A DNA stretch of 26,255 nt from JAWWBL01 sp033720975 (GTDB lineage Bacteria > Actinomycetota > Acidimicrobiia > Spongiisociales > ZC4RG35). The DNA is taken from assembly GCA_033720975.1 (NCBI GenBank), contig JAWWBL010000016.1, forward strand, positions 1 to 26,255, in the 5' to 3' direction. Below the pieces are notes generated by a model. The model was not told the origin of the DNA. It worked only from the letters and a program-made list of their open reading frames with translations, and did not search any database. The translations under genes and the position numbers were made by a program. Below, piece after piece: positions 8,932-16,945 of the stretch (position 1 is the first letter of the stretch; each line of letters begins with the position of its first letter).

Positions 8932-9502
8932 GACGTTGGTTGCCCAGGCTCTGCAACGCTGACTTGATCTGAGCTTCTATCGGGTCAGACGGGTCGAGAT
9001 CACCGACGACGGAGTTGATCTCTGGTGTGGTGTATCCGAGGCCCTCCAAAGCGGTTCTAACATCGACCAGGTCGCCGCCGCCCACCACCTCGGCCTCGCG
9101 TCCGGCGAGCTTCGGCGCGAGCTCCAGGACAATCTTCTGGGCCCCTCGCTTCCCCACGCCTGGTGTGACCGTGAGCGCGTCGGGGTCTTCGCCCGTGATC
9201 GCGACGATGATCTCCGCACCCGAGAGAGACGCCAGCAGCGCCATGGCGAGCTTCGGGCCCACGCCGCTGGCGGTGAGCAGTATCCGAAACAGCTCTCGGT
9301 CGTTTTCCGAGGCAAAGCCGTAGAGACTTATCTCGTCTTCTCGGACATGGGTGTGGGTATGGATCACGATCTCCTCACCGATGCCAGGCAGCGATCCCAC
9401 GTCTCGCGGAGTCATAGCCACCTCGTAGCCAAGACCGTCCACGTCGATGACCACCGAACCTGGACGATTGGATACGAGCACACCACGGATACGCCCGATC
9501 AT
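8924..9502 (-). CDS. ruvA: Holliday junction DNA-binding subunit RuvA
   Basis: Tetrameric protein that binds four-way junctions and loads RuvB. In 192 residues it shows the N-terminal OB-fold (MIGRIRGVL, GLGYEVAMTP), two helix-hairpin-helix motifs (LTASGVGPKLAMALL and VTPGVGKRGAQKIVLEL), an acidic-poor linker, and a C-terminal RuvB-binding domain with ALEGLGYTTPEI. The start ATG overlaps the ruvC stop as ATGA, so translation is coupled. Confidence 0.97.
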   Translation of the reverse strand: MIGRIRGVLVSNRPGSVVIDVDGLGYEVAMTPRDVGSLPGIGEEIVIHTHTHVREDEISLYGFASENDRELFRILLTASGVGPKLAMALLASLSGAEIIVAITGEDPDALTVTPGVGKRGAQKIVLELAPKLAGREAEVVGGGDLVDVRTALEGLGYTTPEINSVVGDLDPSDPIEAQIKSALQSLGNQRHA

Positions 9503-9981
9503 CTTCCCACTTCCACTGGAGCTGCCCTCAGGTGACAGAGCGCAATGGCGAGCGCGTCGGCTGCGTCGGCGGGCCTTGGCGGCTCCTCGAGACCGAGGAG
9601 TTGGGTCAGCATCCGCTGCATCTGGTCCTTGTTAGCGGAGCCGTCACCCGTTATTGCAGCTTTGATCGCGGTGGGCACGTATTCGAACACTGATATGCCG
9701 GCGTTTGCCGCCGCCACCATGGCGACGCCTGAGGCACGGCCCACCGATATAGCCGTCTGGAGATTGCGATTGGTGAAAACCGTCTCGAGGGCGATGACAT
9801 CCGGCTGGGTCTCCCGGATGAGATCCGTCAACCCTTCGTGGATCTCGGCGAGGCGCATCGCCATCGATGCCGTCTTGTCACTGCGAATGACACCGGCCCT
9901 GATGGCTCTCGGCGGGTGTCGGCCCTCCACTAGGCCATAACCGGTGGTGGAGAGCCCGGGGTCGATACCCAAGACGAACAT
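9499..9981 (-). CDS. ruvC: Holliday junction resolvase RuvC
   Basis: Endonuclease that cuts Holliday junctions symmetrically. The 160-residue protein has all four catalytic acids at positions that match E. coli closely: D7 in GIDPG, E66 in ALETVF, and D139 and D142 in DAADALAIALCH. It is first of a long minus-strand operon. The ATG lies inside a perfect 12-bp palindrome of the LexA-box type, and no Shine-Dalgarno sequence is evident just upstream, which suggests a leaderless or near-leaderless message repressed by LexA. This start is the only one that keeps the conserved first beta strand intact. Confidence 0.97.
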   Translation of the reverse strand: MFVLGIDPGLSTTGYGLVEGRHPPRAIRAGVIRSDKTASMAMRLAEIHEGLTDLIRETQPDVIALETVFTNRNLQTAISVGRASGVAMVAAANAGISVFEYVPTAIKAAITGDGSANKDQMQRMLTQLLGLEEPPRPADAADALAIALCHLRAAPVEVGR

Positions 9982-9987
9982 ATGTTC
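9976..9987. promoter_or_regulatory. Candidate LexA (SOS) box over the ruvC start codon
   Basis: GAACATATGTTC is a perfect 12-bp inverted repeat. With flanks it reads CGAACATATGTTCT on the plus strand, matching 13 of 14 positions of the Gram-positive LexA consensus CGAACRNRYGTTYC. Against the mycobacterial form TCGAAC-N4-GTTCGA it has one mismatch in each half. Half of the repeat is the non-coding bases just before ruvC, so the symmetry is not explained by the protein. ruv genes are known LexA targets. Binding here would block both the transcription start and the start codon. No lexA gene is in the window. Confidence 0.75.
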
Positions 9988-9991
9988 TATG

Positions 9992-10020
9992 ACAGTAATA
10001 CCGGAGTGGCCGGGTTGGAA
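9992..10020 (-). promoter_or_regulatory. Possible ruvC promoter
   Basis: Reading the minus strand, TTCCAA (-35) and TACTGT (-10) are separated by 17 bases, placing the start of transcription at about 9985, inside the LexA palindrome and only a few bases before the ruvC ATG. Each hexamer matches the sigma-70 consensus at three positions only, so the evidence is mainly the spacing and the agreement with the operator position. Confidence 0.35.
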
Positions 10021-10058
10021 GGTTTTCAGGTATGGGCGGGGTTGTCACTCGTGCCGCG

Positions 10059-10808
10059 TCAGGCCTCCGCCATCACCTTGTTCATCACTTCTTCGTCGAT
10101 GTCGTAATTGGCGAAGACGGATTGGACGTCGTCGAGGTCGTCAAGGGCGTCGATCAGCCTGAGCAACTTCTTGGCCTCACTCTCGTCCACGGGGACTGTT
10201 GTCGACGGCAGCTGGATGACGTCCGCAGACTCGACACTTATCCCGAGTTGCGCGAGGTCATCTCGCACCGATCTCATGTCGGACGCCTCGGTGATGACCT
10301 CATACTGGCCCTCACCGGTGTCACGCACATCCTCGGCACCAGCCTCGATCGCCGAGAGCATCAACTCGTCCTCGTCCCCGCTTGCCAAGATGAGCCCCTT
10401 CTGGCTGAACAGGTAGCCGACAGAACCTGGCTCACCCAGATTGCCGCCGTGACGGGTGAATGCCGCCCTGACGTCAGAAGCTGCGCGGTTTCGGTTGTCG
10501 GTGAGCACCTGGACATAGAGGGCGACTCCGCCGGGCCCGTAACCCTCGTAGTAGATCTCCTCGTAGACCGCACCCTCGACCTCTCCGGTCCCGCGCTTGA
10601 TCGCCCTGTCGATGTTGTCATTGGGCATCGAAGCCGCCTTGGCCTTGTCAATCGCGGTGGCGAGAGTCGGATTGAAGTCCGGGCTGCCTCCGCCCTCGCG
10701 AGCGGCGACTTCGATCGCCTTGGCGAGTTTGCCGAACAGCTGGCCACGTTTGGCGTCCTGGCGGCCCTTGCGGTGTTTGATGTTGGCCCACTTCGAGTGT
10801 CCGGCCAT
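10059..10808 (-). CDS. yebC: YebC/PmpR family protein
   Basis: The 249-residue protein begins MAGHSKWANIKHRKGRQDAKRG, the diagnostic YebC/TACO1 start, and has the usual three-domain layout with GYGPGGVALYVQVLTDNRNR in the middle. Family members were described as transcription regulators (PmpR) and more recently as ribosome-associated factors that help translation of difficult proline-rich stretches; which role applies here is not visible. It follows pdxT by nine bases and precedes ruvC with a 77-base gap. yebC upstream of ruvCAB is widely conserved in bacteria. Confidence 0.96.
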   Translation of the reverse strand: MAGHSKWANIKHRKGRQDAKRGQLFGKLAKAIEVAAREGGGSPDFNPTLATAIDKAKAASMPNDNIDRAIKRGTGEVEGAVYEEIYYEGYGPGGVALYVQVLTDNRNRAASDVRAAFTRHGGNLGEPGSVGYLFSQKGLILASGDEDELMLSAIEAGAEDVRDTGEGQYEVITEASDMRSVRDDLAQLGISVESADVIQLPSTTVPVDESEAKKLLRLIDALDDLDDVQSVFANYDIDEEVMNKVMAEA

Positions 10809-10817
10809 GCGTTCCCC

Positions 10818-11381
10818 TCAGATCAGGTCGAGAAACATCCGGTGAACCCGGTCATCGCCGGTCAGCTCCGGATGGAACGATGTTGCCAGAAGCCTGTCCT
10901 GGCAAACCATTACCGGATGATCGTCGATCTCGGCCAATACCCGTACTGCTGCGCCGGCCTTCTCGATCCACGGCGCCCGGATGAAGACGGCGGGAAAAGG
11001 CTTATCGAGGCCGTCAATCTCCACGCCCGCCTCGAACGATTCGTTCTGTCGCCCGAAGGCGTTGCGACGGACCACAACGTCCAGCGCGCCGATCAACGGC
11101 TGGTCTCCTTCTGTTATCGCACCGGCCAACAGGATCATTCCGGCGCACGTGCCGTAGACAGCCAAGCCCTCATCGATCGCCCGGCGCAGCGGTTCGAGAA
11201 TGCCGAACCGAACAGCCATCTTGCCGATTGTCGTCGACTCTCCCCCGGGTATCACGAGGCCGGCGACGTCTCCGAGCTGTTCACTTCGTTTGAGAGGCAC
11301 GGCGTCCGCCCCGAGGTCGGAGAGAACGGTGAGATGCTCTCGGACGTCGCCCTGCAATGCAAGGACGCCGACCCTCGTCAT
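10818..11381 (-). CDS. pdxT: Pyridoxal 5'-phosphate synthase glutaminase subunit PdxT
   Basis: Releases ammonia from glutamine and channels it to PdxS for vitamin B6 synthesis. The true start is the ATG at 11381 giving MTRVGVLALQGD, the family N-terminus; an in-frame extension to 11585 lies inside pdxS and is not real. The 187-residue protein has the nucleophile C79 in YGTCAGM, the GGESTT loop at 47-52, and the H170/E172 pair in SFHPEL, a complete class I glutaminase triad. It is one base after the pdxS stop (TGACATG), so the two subunits are made together. Confidence 0.97.
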   Translation of the reverse strand: MTRVGVLALQGDVREHLTVLSDLGADAVPLKRSEQLGDVAGLVIPGGESTTIGKMAVRFGILEPLRRAIDEGLAVYGTCAGMILLAGAITEGDQPLIGALDVVVRRNAFGRQNESFEAGVEIDGLDKPFPAVFIRAPWIEKAGAAVRVLAEIDDHPVMVCQDRLLATSFHPELTGDDRVHRMFLDLI

Positions 11382-11382
11382 G

Positions 11383-12264
11383 TCACCAGCCCCGGCCGGC
11401 CAGCTTCTCGCTGTCCTCGAGCTCAGCGATATCGATCCCCGGCATGGCTGCGCCCAGCCCCCGCGACACCTTCGCCACCACTTCGGGCTCGTCCCAGAAC
11501 GTGGTGGCCTCGACGATTGCCCGCGCATAGGCACTGGGATCAGCGCTCTTGAAGATCCCCGACCCAACGAAGACCCCATCCACACCGAGGCCCATCATCA
11601 GCGCGGCGTCGGCCGGCGTGGCAATGCCACCGGCGGCGAAGTTGACCACGGGAAGCTTTCCGGCCTCCGCAACCTCTCTTACGAGCTCGTACGGTGCGCC
11701 AAGATCGCGCGCCGCTGACATCAGCTGGGCTTCATCCATCGAAGCCACAGCCCGGATGCCATTGGTGACCGCCCGCATATGTCGGACCGCCTCGACAACG
11801 TTGCCGGTTCCCGCCTCGCCCTTGGTGCGGATCATCGCCGCGCCCTCACCGACCCTGCGAAGCGCCTCTCCCAGGTTGCGTGCGCCGCAGACGAATGGCG
11901 TGGTGAAGGCCCACTTGTTCACATGGTGCTCCTCGTCGGCAGGAGTCAGAACCTCGGATTCGTCGATGTAGTCGACGCCGAGAGACTGGAGGACGGCCGC
12001 CTCGGCAAAATGGCCGATGCGGCACTTGGCCATGACCGGGATCGTGACGGCCGCCTTGATCTCATCGATCTTCGTGGGATCGGACATCCGTGCCACGCCG
12101 CCATCCCGACGGATGTCGGCCGGAACTCGTTCCAGCGCCATAACCGCCACTGCCCCCGCCTCTTCGGCGATCTTGGCTTGGTCGGCGTCGACCACGTCCA
12201 TGATCACGCCGCCCTTGAGCATCTCTGCCAGGCCTCGCTTTACCTTGTCGGTGCCGGTTTCCAC
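11383..12264 (-). CDS. pdxS: Pyridoxal 5'-phosphate synthase lyase subunit PdxS
   Basis: Builds pyridoxal 5'-phosphate from ribose 5-phosphate, glyceraldehyde 3-phosphate and ammonia (deoxyxylulose-independent route). The 293-residue TIM barrel has D23 in GGVIMDVVDA, K80 in MAKCRIGH (Schiff base with ribose phosphate) and K148 in IRTKGEAGTGN (second lysine), all conserved. The start is GTG at 12264, preceded by AGGAG eight bases upstream. A TACAAT -10-like element precedes it, so pdxS-pdxT-yebC may have its own promoter in addition to readthrough from pimA. PLP is used by the dehydratase encoded near position 24000. Confidence 0.98.
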   Translation of the reverse strand: METGTDKVKRGLAEMLKGGVIMDVVDADQAKIAEEAGAVAVMALERVPADIRRDGGVARMSDPTKIDEIKAAVTIPVMAKCRIGHFAEAAVLQSLGVDYIDESEVLTPADEEHHVNKWAFTTPFVCGARNLGEALRRVGEGAAMIRTKGEAGTGNVVEAVRHMRAVTNGIRAVASMDEAQLMSAARDLGAPYELVREVAEAGKLPVVNFAAGGIATPADAALMMGLGVDGVFVGSGIFKSADPSAYARAIVEATTFWDEPEVVAKVSRGLGAAMPGIDIAELEDSEKLAGRGW

Positions 12265-12295
12265 TCTGGGGGCTCCTATTGGTTCGACCGTCCGA

Positions 12296-12301
12296 ATTGT
12301 A
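12296..12301 (-). promoter_or_regulatory. Candidate -10 element upstream of pdxS
   Basis: TACAAT on the minus strand, five of six matches to TATAAT, lies in the 56-base gap between pimA and pdxS, with transcription expected near 12289. No convincing -35 hexamer stands at the right distance, so it is a moderate candidate. It is the only clear non-coding spot in the pgsA-to-yebC run. Confidence 0.4.
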
Positions 12302-12320
12302 CTGGTGCGAAAGCCCTCCG

Positions 12321-13352
12321 CTAGGAGGCGACGCTCGCGTATAGATCCCGATAGTCCGCCGCTACCCTCGACCAGTCGAATTTCCGGGCGCGGACCATCC
12401 CGCGCCGAGCCAAGGCAACTCGGGCATGCTCATCCGAGAGCAAGGCGATGAGCTCGGCTGCCAATGACTCGGCGTTACCTGCTTCGAAGTATCTGATCGC
12501 GTCCCCGCCCACATCGACGAACGCGGGGAGATTCGAGGCGAGAACCGCGGCTCCAGCCGCCATCGCCTCCACCAGGATCACCCCAAAGGACTCACCACCC
12601 GTGTTCGGCGCCACATAGACGGCAACGGAGCCCAGAGTGCTGGCCTTGACCCGATCGTCGACCACACCCATCCACCTGATCCCCTCATTCCCCCTGTCCG
12701 AGCCCATCACAACGAGTTCCGCATGCTCGACGTCACCCGCCACCCGGGGCCACGCCTCGAGGAGCACGTCGAGGCCCTTCCTGGGCTCATCACGTCCCAA
12801 GAACGCCACGCGAAGCGCCCTCTCCGTTCCCTCCACCGGTGCCAGACTCGCGATGTCCACCCCGTTGGGGACGATCACCGGTTCGAGCCCGTCGGGAAGA
12901 CCGGCCGCGGCCGTGGGAGAGACGGCGGTTACTGTCTTGACCCTGGTCCCGAGAAGTCGGCTGGCACTGCGACCCATGAGTCTGTAGGCGAGTCCGCCCA
13001 CACCACCTGCTGCGGCATGAAAGGTCGCCACCACCGGCGGACCCGCCCTCAACGCGGAGATGCCGACAGTGGGCATGAACGGCTCGTGGACGTGCAGGAC
13101 TTCGATGGCGCGCGTCACGGACTTGAGCGTCGCCCCGACCCTCGGGTCGATCGATATTGGAGCGACCGATCCGTTGGCGCGGAATCCGACGGTGCCACCC
13201 AGGTCCCAACCAGGAACTTTCTCGGGAAGCCCAGGCCCAATGACGAATGCCTCATCTCCACCCGACTCCAGGGCGGATCGAAGACCCAAGACCTGTGCCT
13301 GGACGCCTCCGGGCTTGGACAGGTCGTAGGGGCATACCAACCCGATTCTCAA
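12321..13352 (-). CDS. pimA: Phosphatidylinositol mannosyltransferase PimA-like (GT4)
   Basis: Likely transfers mannose from GDP-mannose to phosphatidylinositol, the first step of PIM glycolipid synthesis at the inner face of the membrane. The N-terminus LRIGLVCPYDLSKPGGVQAQ matches PimA, HVHEPFMP follows, and the C-terminal Rossmann domain has the retaining-GT motif E-x7-E in GESFGVILVEAMAAG. I place the start at TTG 13352: it overlaps the stop of the upstream acyltransferase (TTGA), has GGGAGG just upstream, and gives the PimA N-terminus. A GTG at 13397 would add 15 residues and a 49-base overlap. Family is certain; the exact acceptor is inferred from the neighbouring lipid genes. Confidence 0.9.
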   Translation of the reverse strand: MRIGLVCPYDLSKPGGVQAQVLGLRSALESGGDEAFVIGPGLPEKVPGWDLGGTVGFRANGSVAPISIDPRVGATLKSVTRAIEVLHVHEPFMPTVGISALRAGPPVVATFHAAAGGVGGLAYRLMGRSASRLLGTRVKTVTAVSPTAAAGLPDGLEPVIVPNGVDIASLAPVEGTERALRVAFLGRDEPRKGLDVLLEAWPRVAGDVEHAELVVMGSDRGNEGIRWMGVVDDRVKASTLGSVAVYVAPNTGGESFGVILVEAMAAGAAVLASNLPAFVDVGGDAIRYFEAGNAESLAAELIALLSDEHARVALARRGMVRARKFDWSRVAADYRDLYASVAS

Positions 13353-14230
13353 TCCGCCTCCCGGTCTGAGGGCCAATTGGGCATCAGGACTAGCCACTGC
13401 TCAGGCGCCTTCCCGATGATCGACTCGAACTCCCTGGCCAGGGTCTGTGTCATCACTCTCACCTGGTCTGACCTCGGGATCCCTTCTGGAATCGGGATGG
13501 CCTCGTTGACCACGACCCGGTACCCGTCACCCTCGAAATAGGTACCGACGGGAAAGAGAGGCGCACCGGTCCTGATCGCAAGCGTTGCCGGACCTGGAGG
13601 AAGCGTCGTCCTCTCACCAAAGAACTCGACCTCGACTCCCGTGCGCCTCAGGTCACGGTCCGACGGAAGAGCCACCGCTTTGTTCTCGACGAGGGCCTGT
13701 TCGAGCTTTCTCATCACTTCCAGACGCCCTGTGGCCAGGACCACCTCGATGCCGCACTCGGCGCGCATCCGCGTGAACCAATCGGTGATGCGCCGATTGG
13801 GCAGATTCTCGGCGACGGCCACCACGGGGACGCCTTCTCGGCCTGACACGGGAGCCGCGACCTCCCAGTTGCCCATATGGGGCAGTGCATAGATCATCCC
13901 GAGCCCCTTGTCCCTTGCCTCGATGATCCTCTCCAGGCCCTCCACGACGGTTTCGTCGAGCATGCCCGCGATCCGCTTCTCGCGCACCCACAACGCTTCC
14001 GCCAGGTAGCGGCCATAGGACTGCATCACCAGAGCTGCAGCGGTCTCGGCATCCGCAGCCGCCCCCATGATCCGCCTCATGTGTCTCCGGGCCATGTTGC
14101 GGCGCCGGGAGTCGAAGCTGTGCCATAGCCGGCCTGCGATCCGGCCCAGAGCGCGCGTGACCCGCTTTGGCAGCATCCCGACCAGCCCAACCCCAGCCCG
14201 CAAGCCGAGATAGGCGAGCATCTGCCTCAT
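13349..14230 (-). CDS. LpxL/HtrB-family acyltransferase, probable PIM acyltransferase
   Basis: Probable membrane-associated acyltransferase that adds a fatty acid to phosphatidylinositol mannosides (the role of mycobacterial PatA, found in the same gene order). The start at ATG 14230 overlaps the upstream stop as ATGA and gives 293 residues; an open frame continues to 14299 but would run into the upstream gene. The HX4E active site is HMGNWE with H118 and E123, and a later SDRDLRRTGVEVEFFGE segment is typical of the family. The N-terminus is hydrophobic (about 4-20) followed by arginine-rich sequence, consistent with membrane binding. It sits between the phosphatidyltransferase and pimA. Confidence 0.88.
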   Translation of the reverse strand: MRQMLAYLGLRAGVGLVGMLPKRVTRALGRIAGRLWHSFDSRRRNMARRHMRRIMGAAADAETAAALVMQSYGRYLAEALWVREKRIAGMLDETVVEGLERIIEARDKGLGMIYALPHMGNWEVAAPVSGREGVPVVAVAENLPNRRITDWFTRMRAECGIEVVLATGRLEVMRKLEQALVENKAVALPSDRDLRRTGVEVEFFGERTTLPPGPATLAIRTGAPLFPVGTYFEGDGYRVVVNEAIPIPEGIPRSDQVRVMTQTLAREFESIIGKAPEQWLVLMPNWPSDREAD

Positions 14231-14793
14231 TCGATCGATCGATATGTGCGGGCGAAACGAGTGAATGCGGTGAGCCAGACAAGCCCCACAAACGCCCAAA
14301 GCATCACTTCAACCTGGTCGGGAAAGAGGATGAGCCCGGTGCAGAACAGAATCAGCCGCTCGGCCCTCCCCATCAACCCGCCTTTGCCGTCCTTACCCTC
14401 GGCCTCGGCTTTGGCCCGGAAGTAGGGGACCAGAAGAGCGCCGCCCACCGCGAGCACGATCAGGAGAAGCTCCCTGGGTCTACCTGCCTGTGCGAAGGCG
14501 AGGCCCGCGAAAGCAGCGACCTCACCTAGTCGGTCGAATGCTGCATCGAGATAGGCGCCCTTGGCCGACTCGCGATTGGTAGCTCTCGCGACCGCTCCAT
14601 CCAGACCGTCGAGAAGGGATCCGATGGCAACGACACCGGCCCCTAATGCCAGCCGCCCTGTCCCGATGGTGGCGGCGCCCGCGATGACGACGACCAGACC
14701 CATGACCGTCATGGCCGTCGACGTCATCCCAATGGCCGCCAGCCCCCTTCCCATCACGTCGAGGTAACGGGTCAGACGAGGGCGCACCCGCAT
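14227..14793 (-). CDS. pgsA: CDP-alcohol phosphatidyltransferase, probable phosphatidylinositol-phosphate synthase
   Basis: Integral membrane enzyme expected to join CDP-diacylglycerol with inositol phosphate, providing the lipid that PimA mannosylates. The full family motif D-x2-DG-x2-AR-x8-G-x3-D-x3-D is present (DGLDGAVAR ... G ... D ... D) with no missing residue, among about six hydrophobic helices. The start at ATG 14793 is preferred over GTG 14802 because GGTGAT, complementary to the 16S 3' end, lies five bases before it; this gives 188 residues. It is first of a coupled lipid operon. The substrate (inositol phosphate rather than glycerol phosphate) is inferred from gene context only. 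Confidence 0.9.
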   Translation of the reverse strand: MRVRPRLTRYLDVMGRGLAAIGMTSTAMTVMGLVVVIAGAATIGTGRLALGAGVVAIGSLLDGLDGAVARATNRESAKGAYLDAAFDRLGEVAAFAGLAFAQAGRPRELLLIVLAVGGALLVPYFRAKAEAEGKDGKGGLMGRAERLILFCTGLILFPDQVEVMLWAFVGLVWLTAFTRFARTYRSIE

Positions 14794-14848
14794 GTCGATC
14801 ACCGGCGTGAAAGTAGCACCCCCCGGATTCCAGGGAGACGATCAAGGG

Positions 14849-14880
14849 TAGGATCGGAGTTCTTTCCCCTTACTGGAGGT
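14849..14880 (+). promoter_or_regulatory. Candidate -10 element and ribosome site of the EF-G-like gene
   Basis: In the 90-base divergent gap with pgsA, TAGGAT at 14849-14854 is the best plus-strand -10 candidate, though no good -35 is seen. TGGAGGT ending at 14880 is a strong Shine-Dalgarno sequence, placing translation at GTG 14884. An out-of-frame ATG overlaps at 14882. Confidence 0.35.
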
Positions 14881-14883
14881 CAT

Positions 14884-16935
14884 GTGGTTCCTGAGAAAGT
14901 GCGCAACATCACCCTGGTGGGACACGGCGGGAGCGGGAAGACATCGCTGGGTGAAGCGATGCTGTACGTGGGTGGAGCGACCAACCGATTGGGAAGTGTC
15001 GACCAGGGCAGCACGGTGTTCGATCACGAACCTGAGGAGATCGATCGCAGCATTTCTCTGAGCCTCTCGGTCGCCACGGTCGACTGGAAGGGGACCCGCA
15101 TCAACATCATCGACACGCCGGGAGCCAGTGACTTCGTTGGTGATGCACGATCCGCGCTTCGCGCCGCCGACCTCGCCCTCTTCTGCGTGTCCGCTGTGGA
15201 CGGTGTGGAGGTCCAGACCGAGCAACTTTGGAGGGCCGCTGAGGAGGAGGACATACCCCGCGCTGTCGTCGTGACCAAGCTCGACCGCGAGCGCGCCTCT
15301 TTCCAGAGAACTCTCGACGAGCTCAGAGCATCCTTTGGGAAGGCAATCGCACCGATCCAGGTGCCGATCGGGGAGGAAAACAACTTCAGGGGCGTTGTGC
15401 GGGTCGCCTCGGAGCGGGCTTATGAGTATGACCCGGGATCCAAGGCCGGGAAGCTGGTGGATCTTCCAGAGGACGTGGAGGAAACGGTTCACGCGGCCCA
15501 CACTGCTCTGATCGAAACGGTGGTGGAGACCGACGACGAGATGATGGAGGCCTACTTCGAGGGAAAGGAGCCCAGCAGGGACCAGATCGTCGAGACGATC
15601 CACAAGGGGATCCTCTCCGGTGAGATCGACCCGGTCCTGGTCACCTCGGCTCATACCCTGGCCGGGGTCGACATCCTCCTCGAATTCCTCACCGATTATG
15701 GCCCGAACCCCCTGGAGCGCTCCATCCCACCACTTTCATCAGGAGATTCCCTCGAGCCGTCGGCCGACGGCGCTCTGCTGGCGTACGTCTTCAAAACGGT
15801 ATCCGACCCATTCGTGGGCAGGATCTCGATGTTCCGCATCTACTCGGGCACCGCCAAGGCCGATCAGGAGTTGGAACTGGCGAGAGGCGGGAAGGTCCGG
15901 CTCCACAACCTCTTCAAACTCCACGGCAAGGAGCACCGTGACGTCGCCGAGCTCCCCGTCGGGGGCATCGGGGCTGTCGCCAAGATCGAGGATCTTCACC
16001 CAGGCGACACACTGCGCTCGCCTGGGCTCAACGCCACCATCGAGCCGGTCGCCTATCCGCGCCCCGTAGCTGAGCTGGCGATCGCCCCCCACTCGCACCA
16101 CGACGAGGAGAAACTGTCGACAGCTCTCCACCGCATCGAGGAGAGCGACCCGACTATCAGGGTGCAACGGCGCGCCGAGACCGGTGAGACCATCCTGGCC
16201 GGCCTCGGAGACGCCCACCTCGACGTCACGCTTGCCCGCATTCAGCGGATGTTCGGCGTGGAGATCGACTCCACGCTGCCCAAGGTTGCCTACCGGGAGA
16301 CGATCACGTCAACGGCCGAGGCAGAGGGCAAGCACAAGAAGCAGACGGGTGGACGCGGCCAGTTCGGGGTGGCCTTCGTTCGCTTCTCTCCCTTGCCCAG
16401 AGGCACGGGTTACGAGTTTGTCGACTCGATCAAGGGAGGCGCCATCCCACGCGGCTTCATCCCTGCCGTCGACAAGGGAATCCAGGAGGCTCTACAAAGA
16501 GGCCCGCTAGCGGGTTATCCGGTCATCGACATCTCGGCCGAGTTGTACGACGGCAAGTACCACTCTGTCGACTCCGACGAGATGTCATTCAGAATGGCCG
16601 GTATCCAGGCGTTTCGCGCCGCTTCCCCCAATCTCCGGCCCGTCCTGTTGGAGCCGATCATGAAGGTCCGTGTGACCGTTCCGGAGGAGCATCTGGGTGA
16701 CGTCATGGGCGATATCAACTCGAAACGGGGCAGGGTCCTGGGAATGGAAGGAGACGGCACCCTTCGCATGGTCGCCGCGGAGATCCCCATGTCCGAGATG
16801 CAGCAGTACCCGGCCGAGTTGAGGTCGATCACGTCAGGCCGGGGAACATTCGAAGTGGAGTTCGACCACTACGCCGAGGTACCGCACAATGAGGCGCAGA
16901 ACGTGATCGCCGCAGCGAAATCCGACGAGGAGTGA
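14884..16935 (+). CDS. fusA2: EF-G-like translation GTPase (EF-G2/FusA2 type)
   Basis: A 683-residue five-domain relative of elongation factor G. The P-loop is GHGGSGKT at 13-20 and G3 is DTPG at 77-80. G4 is TKLD at 131-134, where canonical EF-G has NKMD or NKLD. Switch II reads DTPGASDF, so the histidine that activates GTP hydrolysis in EF-G and EF-Tu (DTPGHVDF) is alanine. Switch I also departs from ERGITI (DRSISL). These changes fit the actinobacterial EF-G2 group, whose mycobacterial member binds guanine nucleotides but lacks ribosome-stimulated GTPase activity. Domains II to V are present (GGRGQFGVAFV, RAASPNLRPVLLEPIMKV). The start is GTG with GGAGGT four bases upstream. Citrate synthase follows ten bases later. 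The cellular role is unknown. Confidence 0.92.
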   Translation: MVPEKVRNITLVGHGGSGKTSLGEAMLYVGGATNRLGSVDQGSTVFDHEPEEIDRSISLSLSVATVDWKGTRINIIDTPGASDFVGDARSALRAADLALFCVSAVDGVEVQTEQLWRAAEEEDIPRAVVVTKLDRERASFQRTLDELRASFGKAIAPIQVPIGEENNFRGVVRVASERAYEYDPGSKAGKLVDLPEDVEETVHAAHTALIETVVETDDEMMEAYFEGKEPSRDQIVETIHKGILSGEIDPVLVTSAHTLAGVDILLEFLTDYGPNPLERSIPPLSSGDSLEPSADGALLAYVFKTVSDPFVGRISMFRIYSGTAKADQELELARGGKVRLHNLFKLHGKEHRDVAELPVGGIGAVAKIEDLHPGDTLRSPGLNATIEPVAYPRPVAELAIAPHSHHDEEKLSTALHRIEESDPTIRVQRRAETGETILAGLGDAHLDVTLARIQRMFGVEIDSTLPKVAYRETITSTAEAEGKHKKQTGGRGQFGVAFVRFSPLPRGTGYEFVDSIKGGAIPRGFIPAVDKGIQEALQRGPLAGYPVIDISAELYDGKYHSVDSDEMSFRMAGIQAFRAASPNLRPVLLEPIMKVRVTVPEEHLGDVMGDINSKRGRVLGMEGDGTLRMVAAEIPMSEMQQYPAELRSITSGRGTFEVEFDHYAEVPHNEAQNVIAAAKSDEE

Positions 16936-16945
16936 GATCAAGCCA

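Noticed and set aside
10032..11552. Long plus-strand open frame (506 codons) opposite yebC, pdxT and pdxS
   Set aside because: It spans three well-supported minus-strand genes and their gaps, with no motif or ribosome site of its own.
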